A program made the translations under genes and the position numbers. DNA of 64,000 nt from Phoebastria nigripes (Eukaryota; Chordata; Aves; Procellariiformes; Diomedeidae), in the NCBI GenBank assembly GCA_035582835.1, contig JAYKAV010003066.1, forward strand, positions 2,299,332 through 2,363,331, in the 5' to 3' direction. This document shows positions 13,701 to 26,000 of the stretch, piece after piece. A model generated the notes under the pieces. That model was not told the DNA's origin, did no database searches, and saw nothing but the letters and a program-made list of their open reading frames with translations. The first letter of the stretch is position 1. Each line of letters begins with the position of its first letter.

Positions 13701-16700
13701 AGCCTTGTAAAAACTCCATCCCAACTGTATTTTATTAAGTAATTAACTAGAATATTTGAGATTACAGTTCTTCCTTAATCTTCTCCTTTTAATTGATAGA
13801 AAAGAGTTCATAATCAGATTATGAGCCATTGAGAAGTACTCCAGGCAAACAAGGAATGACATTCCTAATACACTGCAGGAAAAAGTATGTACATTTTCAT
13901 ATATAAAGTACTGCAATAACATAGCTATATTTTCTTTTCATCTTTTTGGTATATAAAGCAAGCTGGAAATTCCCCTCCGTTTGCTGCTGTCATCCCAGGT
14001 CAACCATAATGCAGTCAAACTGGAAGCCACTCCCCCCACCTCCCCATGTATGCACAGTCCTATAAACATGTAAACGTAACTGCTATCCTTCTTGTCAGGT
14101 CAGGTTTTACTTTTTTCCAATTCCTTAATAACATTCAGCAACTTAGTTTTAAAACATAACAAAACTGACCACTGTTGTCCTGCAGATATCTAATATAGCA
14201 ATTCATTATCAGGACAGCGTTTAAGACAATTTTCCGTGTAATGTTTCTGTACATACAGAACATGAAAAAGCAACACTACACCAGTGAACACTCTGGCTGA
14301 GTTACAATATGTTCTTCAGCTCATTGTGGTATATATCTCGACCTAAAAGTACCAGTCTGGCCATCAACCTAAATGGTCATATTTAAAACCATAAGCTAGA
14401 TTTGCTCTTTATGTTGCGATTCAGGAGAAGAGTTTCCCAATTTAAAAAAAAAAAAAAGCAGTAGCTGCCTAACTCACAGTTTGAAAAGGAATTGCTGAAA
14501 GTGTAATAACGATCTACTGAACCTTTGTTACTGATGACAAGGTACATGATTGAAAGATGCACAACTGTGTCTCAAAGTCAGCTAGACTTTTATAGGACTG
14601 GCACTTGACACAATCCCCCCCCCCCCTCCCCAGTCTGCCTAACTAGTTGAGGGGAAAAAGGGAGGGGGAATTTCAGTTACTTCTGAGAATATCTGGGAAC
14701 AGAAAGAGGTATCTTAAGCTCCAAATTTTGGTAAAATATCTCATATTCGAGATTTGTTGCATCTCTTTTACTCTAAGTTAGTTTATCCAGAAGAGATGTA
14801 TTTAAGATCCTGTTTCAGATTTAACGAGTTGCAGTGTTATCAAAGTGAGCCAAGCAGTTCAGAAATGCTCAAAAGTCACTTCCATACAGAAAGTTCCTTA
14901 ACTGACAGGATAATCCCTTGCATCAAAATTGCTTACTCACTTCTGTCCTATCCTCCCTCTTGTTTTCCCATATAGAATTTGCCCTTATTGGTAGAGAAAT
15001 GCCAATTCTTGTTTCATTAGTCATCTGAGATTTTCAAGCACAGGAAACAAGTAAATTAAGTTTCTATATAATGTGCATTACATGTGCTAGTGTTACAGAT
15101 GAACCCCAATACAAGATAAACTTAGGTGGACCCCAGAAATCCAGTCAACACTGAATCATGTAACAAGTAACTGTATGCATGAAGCAGGAATACAGTATCA
15201 TTCCTACCTGCTTTGTCATGTATTGGAAAGGATGTGGCCTGCAGAATAATGCACATGCTAGATGGAGAGTTAAAAATATTTTGTTTAAAAAGGTGTCTCA
15301 AGTTTTCTAAATGGAGCCAGAGAGTCATCTTTGGTTAAGGTCACTAAAATATGCACTCTCTTATTCCTCCCCTCTACAAATTCAAAAGCTTTTTAGAATT
15401 ACACCAGTAAGGAAAATTCTGTGTTTGCAGATAGTTATACAAACTCCATCAATGTTTAGGCTTGGTTTTCAAAGGAGAAGGATCTTTACAGGAACCACAA
15501 CAGTTTAATTGTTTTCCTACCTGGCACCCAAAAAACTTAATTTATCCTTTCCAAACACATGCAACATCATTTCAAATTAGACTGCCATCCCCCATCCTAT
15601 GTTTTTATTCCTGACATAGTAGGGCACCTACACCAATTCAGATTTGTTTTCCAGAAGAGTTGTTTGTTGAACTGTTCAACTGCACAACCAAATACTTTTT
15701 TGTTTTTGTTTTTTTTTCATTATTGTTTTTTTGAAGTCTTTGTGCTCAAACCACAACTTGTAGTATTACTATAATGAATATATTGGTGTCAGTGAGTATC
15801 AAGCATCTCAACTTGTTTACTGAGGTTACATGCAGTATCCTCTGTACTGTTCCCTATGATACATTATTTATCAACTTTAAAAGGAAAATTGCTTTCACTT
15901 AAAGTACACAAAATACCCCTTCAGAAATGCTTCCCATACTGAAGAAGCATTCTGTTTTGCAGTATGAATCCAACACAAACATTCTCCCTCAGGTTTGTAT
16001 ACACACATATCTTAGGTAAAGTCATGTAGACAAACTCCTTGTACAATTGATGTATGATTCGGGCACAATACACCAACTTCAGTCAGATCAGTTTATGTAG
16101 GCCATATTTTTAATGAAAGTAAGACTGCTTCTAGATACCATAATCTTTTATGCAACTTTTGTGGTTTGGTTGTTGTTGTTTTTTATTGAAGTTGTTCTAC
16201 AAATGTTATGTCTGTTTGTTAGAAAGTAAAAAGGAGAACCTAGTTTTGTTCCTTCTCTTATTAGATGGCACTCCTGTTTGGAATATGAATAGCTGTTTAG
16301 AGGGATGGCATTTTTAACCTATACAATAGAAATCAGCAAATTGTAAAGCTATGCTCTCACTAACTTCTTTTTTGACCTCCTTCCTGAAGGAGGTCAGCTT
16401 TCTCTGTTGGACCTGTAATAATTAAGCAAATACTCCTAGAAAAAAAGGCACATGTACAGGAACTTTTTGGGATAACTTTTCTCAGACATTCTCAGAGGAC
16501 ATAACAATCTGTGCATCCAGGATAATGGAGTTTCAAACCCACAACATTCTCAGCGACTGTCACATTCTGTTCTCCAGCAGAACAGTTTTTCAGAGGGCTG
16601 AAACATGAGATAGAAACAAATAGAAGGAAGACTCAGAGGAAAATGAGCCAAACCCAAAAGGGCTATCAAAACCTATGAACCTTAAGGCATTTCTCTACTT

Positions 16701-19700
16701 TCTCAACTTCATCCCAAACTGTTTATCTCCCACAGAAAAAGTATTTTATAATAAAAACCATGTTGAGAATTTGCTATTGAAAAGAAACTTGTGAGCAAAT
16801 GTCACCATCAGCCATTATCAGTATCTCAAAACCCATCCTAAATTATTTTCAAATGCATGAAGTAGCCCAAAATTAAAACTGGAATAATGATTCTTTAAGT
16901 GGCTGTACTAAAAGTTACCAGCAGAAGTTCAGCTGATTGACATTCAAGTTTTATGTCTTCTTACTCATCTATGCTGTAATGCATGAATCATCTGTGCATT
17001 TGGGGTTTGTTTTAAAACACTTTAAAACCAAATTAATTAACTACAGAGGTACATTGGATATGCAATAACAGTAAGTGCGATGGCTTTTGTGATACTGATG
17101 CAGTAAACTACCACATGTATCAAAATGTTTTATTAATTTAAAAGATTACCGTTAACATAAGGAAGATGAATGCAGTTACTCCTAGAATGAGGATTTCTTT
17201 ATTTCCTTTGCTTTCTGCATGCAATTTGCGGTAATACGGTCCTATGAGATAAGTCTTTATAACAAGACATACAAGAAAAACAGCAGCCAGAGAAAAGAGA
17301 ATTTGGCCAATCAGTATCAGTATTCTCAGTATTTCCTTGAAAATGCTGGAAGAGAAGAACAAACAAAACATTTCTTTCAAGTGCTCTTATGCCTCCCAAC
17401 CAGTTCCCCTTAAGTGAAAAGACCTAATTCCACAGATGTTCAAAACTGAGTAGCTACAGTAAGATATTTAGATACATTAGTAAACAAGATGAATACTAAA
17501 TCTGCTGAGTGCCCAGCAATCTCTTTGACAGCCTAGAATTTACTTCCATGTTGGTTCAGAAAGATTTTTGTTGATTGATCTTCAAGGTAAGACAGTCTTC
17601 GACAAAAATATGTCTTGAGGGAATAAAGTAAATGAAGAAATGCACTTTATTTTTTACAATAACAAACTTTTCACTACAAATTTTAAGTACTGGACAGGAC
17701 TAAGGCAGCTACAGCAGAAAGAGTATCATACAACATGACAAGTACAAATAGTAAAGGGAACTCACAGAACAGAGTGTGTATTTTTCACGGAACTGATGTC
17801 AACGGTAGCGCTCTCATATTCATATTTGCAATCTACATACTAATTGGAAGGGGGTGGGGGAAAGATACATACAATAATTTTTTTTACCTGGAATATGTGC
17901 TCACTCCTGCTTGAATAAGTGTAGGCATGACAGCTATAAATAAACCAAGCTGCACATCCTGCATCACCAACATGCCAAGTAGTACACTGCTGTAGTCAAT
18001 ATCCCCTGTACACCAACAAAGCAGTGATGGAAACATTCATCAGAATCTATGAATGCTTGCAGTGCTCAGAAATCTAGAAATGTCTTAATCAAATGGAGGC
18101 TAAGTATAGTTCTCAATGGGGTGAGGTCATTCAAAGCATTCTGGGTTTTTTTCCCCACCAGTAAGTAAATTAAAATATATATAAATAAAGATATATTAAA
18201 AATAAAATATTCATATGAAGCTTCTGTTACACAATAAAAATATAGACTTTGCTTAGCAGTTAAGCACTAGTTATGCATTTACTGCAACTCCTTTACTGAA
18301 AACATAGTCTTTAGAATAACAGATACATGTAAGAGCCAGCATGTGTAAAATACACACTTTGAATTTAGGCATTAGAATATGAATATTCTAGGGGGTGGGG
18401 AAAACTTTAATGCAGTATGTATGAGGGAGGTTTTAAGTGGAAGAAAGCAGGATGGCAAAACTTCTGAAAGAAAACATTTAGAAGTCTTTGAAAAGCTAGC
18501 AACATGGCACTTGAAGGTACTTATTTGAAGAGCTGTTAGCTATGAAAGACTACCTGAGCTGGTCTTAGTTTGCTGAAGAAGGATGTGAATTAAGTTAGCC
18601 TTTCTGCCCTGATGACAGACTGGTAGTAATGGTCTAACCTGGTAACCTCTTAAAAAGCACAAAGATTCCAGACCCTCAGTAAAGTCAATTCTTAACATGG
18701 AGAGTACTGATTGGGCTACACTGTCTTTCTCCAAAGAGGACTGGCTACGTAAATAGCAGGTAGACCTCATAACAAGAACATACACAACACTGGCCAGTGT
18801 TAAAGAAGAATGATCACTTGTAAACCAGACTTAACAGTGGGGTTTGTTTTGGTTTTTAACTAGTTTCTCTCATAATATTACAAAGTCAACTTCTTTCAAA
18901 TTTTATTGTAGATACTACAGTAGTCCATATTTAAAATCATACTTACCTTCTTTATCTCCTCGAACACTACCTGCAAGAAATCTTGACACCAATGGCGTGC
19001 TTGATAAAGACAAACAAGTGGAAATGAAGACACTTTGTGTTGGTCTAATTTGGAGCAAGTGTCCCCATAGTAAACCAAAGGCAATCATCAGAACTGTCAT
19101 GTAGCAGGGTCCTTGCAAAGATATTTTCCATACCTTCGGAAAAAACAAGTTCTTATAATCAAGTCTGATGACACTTTTCTCACTGATAAGTTACAATGAT
19201 TTTCAGCGCAAATAAGCAGTGAAAGATGCATGATTTGGGGCTGCAGCGCTGGGCCACAGAAGTAACCAGCTGTCATCCTATATATCCTAAAATTCTGAAG
19301 TTATTATGCCCAGGAGATAATATTCTATGCCAGAAGGCTCATTACCAGGAATTAGGTAAATTTCCCAGAGCTCACAGACAAATTAAGGGCCAAAGGTCCA
19401 GTATGGGTTGAAAGATATTAAAATCATGAAATGGAAGATCAGTTATTTGATGTGATTCCAGGGTGGGGAAAAAAATGGGAGTGGCAAAAGACCATCATCA
19501 ATACCAACAGCCCACTCCAGACTAGTGAGCACACAATTCTGAAGTAACAATTTACATACTACAGTTTAGGAACCCTTGAATTACTGGTTTTTATCTTTGA
19601 CTTTAGATGGACTAGAAATAGCAGATTAAGCTGAATGCTCATAAATTTTAACACATTTCAGTTAAAGCTTTTACAGTCTCATGAACTCACAACCATCAGT

Positions 19701-22700
19701 TTAGAAAAAAATCACACAATGCAACTCTTTACATACATACAGTCTTTACATACTTTGCAGCAGTATTTTCCACTATTAAAATTCTAGCTGGCTTATGAGA
19801 TAGCTTCTTTTTTTTTTTTTTCAATTAAGACCAAAAGAAACTTGTACTTCTTTGCTGAATCCTGATGGCCACATCATGTAATATTCCAGATTGTGCTAAC
19901 ATACTTGCAGAATCAGTTTATTAGCCAGTACAGCATGTATCATCAATTCAGTATGCAGTACTTAACAAACTGATTTTTTTTATAACAGGACTGGCAAACA
20001 TCACTGGACACTCCATAACAGCAACTGCATGTTACTGCATGTTAAAATAAAGCAGAGATGGATTGCCATAAATTGTGTGAGATATTTCTAGTAATCAAAC
20101 TGTTTTACTAAAATGAAGAGGAATAGCAAAGATTTTTTTGGAGACACCAAATAAATAATGCATTCTGTTCTTTCTAAAGAGTTAAAGAGAAGAAGCAAAT
20201 GTCGTATTTGTCTTTTCAAAAATGTACAAAGTTACACCAGTATATTATAGGGAGAATGTAAAAATCTGAAATATCACTGATAACTTGAACATAAGCAATT
20301 AAATCCTGTAATGTAGAGGTATTATACAAAAATACCTTTCTTAATCTTTCAGGAGAAAATTCCAGACCAACTAGAAAGAGAGTGAAGAATACACCAAACT
20401 CTCCTAATGTCTCCACCTGTACAATAGACTTTTAAAAAATAAAATAAAAATCAGTGCACAGCAGTCTACTTATAATACAAATTATAAGTCCACTTACAAA
20501 AATTGTTTCTCATTATGTTTCCATAGGTAGTTCATTTGCTGGTCATATGACATCAGAAGTTCCCTCAGCATCTTTAGGATTCAAACATTTTTCTCATCAC
20601 CTGGCTGCTACTAGATAATTTGGTTGGATAGTGCTGGCCACCCAAAATGCACATGTGCATTGATCTAGGTAAGCTTGCTTGCTTGTTGAAAGTTTATTAC
20701 TCAAGTGTAATGCTTTATGATTAAAGACAAAAAGAAAAAAAAAAAAAAACGAAACAAAAGAAAACCCACAACACACAACCTTTAGCTTTCACTTTCAACA
20801 GGCTTACATTCCAGAAGTTACTTCTGGCTAGTTATTCAACAGTGCTTTGAAAATGTATGAAGAAGCCAGCTGAACAACGGTTTCCATAGAAAAATTCTCC
20901 ACTCAGATTTTGACAGCCAGCTGAACATGAGCCGGCAGTGTGCCCAGGTGGCCAAGAAGGCCAACAGCATCCTGGCCTGGATCACAAGTAGTGTGGCCAG
21001 CAGGACTAGGGAAGTGATCATGCCCCTGTACTCGGCACTGGTGAGGCCGCACCTTGAATACTGTGTTCGGTTTTGGGCCCCTTACTACAAGAAGGACATT
21101 GAGGTGCTGGACCGTGTCCAGAGGAGGGCAACGAAGCTGGTGAAGGGTCTGGAGAACAAGTCTCATGAGGAGCGGCTGAGGGAACTGGGACTGTTTAGCC
21201 TGGAGAAGAGGAAGCTCAGGGGAGACCTTATCGCTCTCTACAACTACCTGAAAGGAGGCTGGAGTGAGGTGGGTGTTGGTCTCTTCTCCCGAGTAACTAG
21301 CGATAGGACGAGAGGAAATGGCCTCAGATTGCGCCAGGGGAGGTTTAGATTGGACATTAGGAAAAATTTCTTCACCGAAAGGGTTGTCAAGCATTGGACC
21401 AGGCTGCCCAGGGAAGTGGTTGAATCACCATCCCTGGAAGTATTTAAAAGACGTATAGATGTGGCGCTTAGGGACATGGTTTAATGGGCATGGAGGTGTT
21501 GGGTTGACGGTTGGACTCGATGATCTTAGAGGTCCTTTCCAACCTTTATGATTCTATGATTCTATGATTTTATTGGTCTATTGGTATAATCATTCTGCTA
21601 GACTGTAGTTGCTGTTCAGCTCTCCAACCTATAGACTCCATGCATCCATGTCTCAGACCAGTACAACTACCAGCCTTTCCACTTCAGAGATAAGGGTGCA
21701 ACAGCAAGAAAAGTGGTTGTCTTCCTTGTCACAACAGAAAAACCTAACATTTCTTTCTATGCATTTACAGTCCAGAGCGGAAGAGGACATGGTCTATCAT
21801 CAATCATAGAGAAGTTGAGACGGAAACTATCTTCCTTGCCAGATTAGAATCTGCCTGCCTCCCGAGTTCCTCCGACATTCAACTTTTTTTATGAAATACA
21901 GAAGAGACAAAAGGAGGGAGTACACACAAGAGACCCAGTCAACATGAACATTATCCAGATGAATAACGTTTAATCACAGCTCCACAAGAAACAGGCGGCT
22001 CACTAAGAAACTGTCCGAAAGAAACCTCTTTCATGTCCATTCTGACGACATCGTCTTCCTCAGTGTAAGTCTCTGAAAATTCGTTGTTGAATCCCTTTCT
22101 AATGCCAAGCTTACAAACTTGTTTCTCAGTCTATGTGGTCAAGCTTTCCAGACCTTCTCAACCCAGAAGTTATGTATGATACAAACGTTATTATTTAATC
22201 TTAATTTTAGAATATGAAAATTTGAAAGTGTAGTATTTGTAGCCTTCTCTTCCAATACGAGATTGACAGAATCCTACAATTTCTACTCATCCCTACTTAC
22301 TTTTGAGCCCAACAGTCGTTTTCAACAAAAGTCCACACAAGAGCAGAGGTTGCAAAGATAGTAAGTTCCAAGCAGTTACGTGGATATCAAAGTAATAGAC
22401 ACATGTAATTTAACCAGACATTACCATGCAACCTTAACATGTGTTCTGTTTTGCCTGCTGGCTAAACAATCTGTTAATGCACACCAGACTGCTGATCAAA
22501 ACATGTGCAATGTCTAGCCAACCACAGCCCACAGTTTCACATGAGCTAGTAATCAGGGTACACGTGATGGAGCTAAAAAGGTTCAAGAGACTTCAGGAAT
22601 GTGGGCAGGGGACTGGAAAAGAACTAGGGTGACTAGGATGGATAAAAGAGCTGCAGAGATGCAAAATAACTCTCTAGGAAGCCAAGCTATGCTACTCAGG

Positions 22701-22984
22701 GAACTACTTGTTTTAAACACTTCCTCCGCTGCTAACACTGACTTTTTGCAAGTTTCTGAATATTTGATGTCATTTAAATAATTTGGCTCTCAAATGTAAT
22801 GCTTTATGATTAAAGACAAAAAGAAAAAAAACACAAACAAAAAAAACCCACAACACACAATCGTTAGCTTTCATTTTCAACAATTGCTTATGTCATGATT
22901 ACATAGGAGAAAAAAACTGAAAACAAAGTGATTCAAAGACATAAAATTTTAAGGCCTCATTTTGCAAAGGTCCAGGTTTGGGGA

Positions 22985-23015
<31 letters not shown>

Positions 23016-26000
23016 CATTTGAGGTTGGCAATACCATATTCTTTTAAAACTACTTTTAAAGATTTCAGCAAATGAAATCAGTCAAGCAGCAACTTGCACG
23101 CTTACCTTGATACTATTTAGTCCTGATGGTCCTAAGAGTACTCCACAGATGATATATCCAAACATGGTTGGCAATCCTATTGTTGTGCACAGCCAGCCAC
23201 ATGGCAAAGACAACATTCCTATTGTCACAATATCCTAAATATATAAGATTTACAAATGTGTTAATATAAAGGACACACAAATTTGTGGTGAAATTAAAGA
23301 CTATTATCTTTGAAAAGATAAATAGCATTGTAAAATTAAATGTAGAATACTGCCTGTGAAAAGAAAACACAACTTCAGTAAACTAACCTGAACACTTTGT
23401 TGTGGGTGTAAGCACTGCAGTTTTGCAGATGAAGCAGATGAGGTACTGACCTTAAATAATTGGTAGCTTTGGGGACTTTTGATCAATTTATTAAATATTT
23501 TAAATACATTATAGGAAGTAGACAGTTTCCTGGGGGGAATGACACTTTGCATTAAAACAAAATGGTGAAACAGATCCATTTTGGTTTGGGTTTTTTTTTT
23601 GGTTGTTTTGTTTTTGTTTTTTTTTAAATCCCAATCCAGTTATTCTTCATGAAGCACAAATACAATAAAAAACATGTGTATGTATTTTCCAGCATCCCTT
23701 TTTTCATCACAAGACAAACAGATAAATTCTCTCTAGTGACAACATGCAAGTGGCTTTATCAGGCACAGCAGTAGCTTGCTTTAACACTGTGCAGTCTGAG
23801 AGAAGGAATGGTGCCCCAAAGGTGCAACAAGTTAAAAACAAATGAAAACAGAGATGATTCATGTGGCATCACGATCAGTCTTGTGAAGACTATACTAGGA
23901 GCAGGGAACACATTGGCCAGATCAGCAGTAGATGGGGGAATCATGAATGTTAGGGTAACTTTAGAGGGACAAATGCTGAAACTATATTCAATCCAACCAA
24001 GCAGTACTGGCATGCAAACTAGTGGGACTAAATCTTACCAAAGCAAATGACAAGAATGTCTCTAAAATTATTACCTTTATGAAATGATGATCAGCACGAG
24101 GAATGGTTGAATCTCTGGGCTTGGTAAGGATATACTGATTGTTCTGGGAATCAATAAGCATACTAAGACCTAAGTCATCCTCTACTTCTCTTTTTGAAGC
24201 ATTTCTTTTGGAGTTGGCTTCATCTTCTTCCACCCTTAAAACCGCTTCAAAGTTTACACCTCTTACCTGTAACAAAAAGAAAGCAAATAAAAAAAAAAAT
24301 AAGGGGGGGGGGGGGGGGCGGGGTGTCAATGAGGCATAGAGTAAAAAGGGAAAGACTATTAGCTGTGCTTGAAGTTGCTCCAGAATTTGTTGACACTGAC
24401 TAAAAATACTGCAGTTCTTCTTAGAGAAGTCTTTCAGTCTCTTCATCAAAACTTGATGTCCATAACTGAAAAGGCTATAATTTGCTTTACATTTTAAAAA
24501 CGAGGGGTTTTCCAGACCTCTTTAGCCGAGTTGTCCAACCAAAAAATATAGAGACAGGGTTTCAAAGCTGTAAAATTCCAATTCAGTATTTTCAATTGCA
24601 CCTAATCTGAAATAATTTTTTAAAAAAAGCTTTATCACATTTAGAAGAAAAAAGGTTGGATTGAAATGTAACATTTTATTCCCTTGAACAAAAACAATTA
24701 GAGATTACAAAGTGATATTCAGTTCACAAAAATCTGAAATAATGACTGCATTCCAAGTCAAGAAAAAGTCACTGTCCTGTAAATTTGAAGGAGAAAGGAT
24801 AAGAACTGTTTCTACCTAGCTCTGTCTTCAGTGCCTGTAATTACAAAGTGGAAGACACTAGGATGATTTCATTATTCACTGTATTTTAAATAATGTCTAT
24901 TTTGCCAATATTCAGAAACAGTTAAGATTACTGGAGTCTAAAAGAAGTAACAAAGAGAGTAGGCTGTTTTCATTCCAGTGACTGACTACAAAACATTCAA
25001 CTTTTCTGGATTGCTGTATTTTGCCCAAGCAACTCCCCAATTTAAGGAAGAAATGCATTCACATAAGCCATCTATAAAAAAAACCTCCTATTTTTCTTTG
25101 CTGATTCTCCAGCACATTTCCCAAAACTGTTTAGATAAATATTGCATTTTCAATATTTAATATTTAACCTGCAATTTTTATCCTTTTCTTCCACTCCTTA
25201 CATGTGTGTATGTATATTTAAATAAAAACTTTTANCGTGGGAATGACCTCTTCCCCTGTTTTTGTACATCATGCAATATGATGGGCCTCTAAAGAATTGG
25301 AAGTCACTAAGAATCAGACAGAGAGGAAAAAAAAGGAATTTGAAAAAAATTATGAAGTTTGCAGAATTATTTAGAAGCATAAAATTGCTGCTTCAAACAT
25401 CAGCATTTTTAGCTGTTAAAGTGAGAGGCTGATGACCATTTTCTTTTTATGCATTATGAAAGTTGTCTTTTCACCCTTTTTTGCCCAAAACCTGGCTTTT
25501 TATATATATTTTGCCTTTACTTCCCTAAGCTCCCCACTTACCAGGCTATTTTTCATTCCAGAATGAGGTGTCCATTGCCAAGTCTAAGAGACCGAACCAT
25601 GTTTTCACGTTTTCAGCTGATGGGAGAAAGCAGGAGCAGCTGCATTCCATGTACATGCAAACTATTCTTACAGTATTGGAGCAAAGAAGAAAGGCTTCCC
25701 TACAGTCAGCAAACATGAAGAACTGTTTCTAATCAGAATACACAACAAGTGCCCAATCCTACTATTTTTCTGTCATCTTTGCTCCTGACCCTCTCTCCCA
25801 CACCCTTATTGCTACTCCAGGGATACTAAAACAGAGCTTAGAGCTTACTGTTAAATGTTGGCTCTGCAATATAAAACATACTTTACACTGACTTTCACAT
25901 TGGAATTATTTCACTGTTCAGTGCAGTGTCCCCATCTTGCAGATGACTATTTACTTTGCCTAAAAACCAAAAAGCTAATAAGCCAACATCTGTTCTAGTA

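Larger units (their letters stand above)
20429..23105 (-). other. TMCO3 intron 5, containing a CR1 element and a direct repeat pair
   Basis: A 2.7-kb phase 0 intron. It holds a 3' CR1 LINE fragment in the antisense direction, two near-identical sequences at 20700-20800 and 22789-22882, and a 25-base poly-T run at 22985-23009 shortly upstream of the exon 5 donor in plus-strand order. Confidence 0.85.

Noticed and set aside
20903..21394. 163-codon minus-strand frame over the CR1
   Set aside because: It is the antisense shadow of the CR1 ORF2 frame, which is the one with family similarity.
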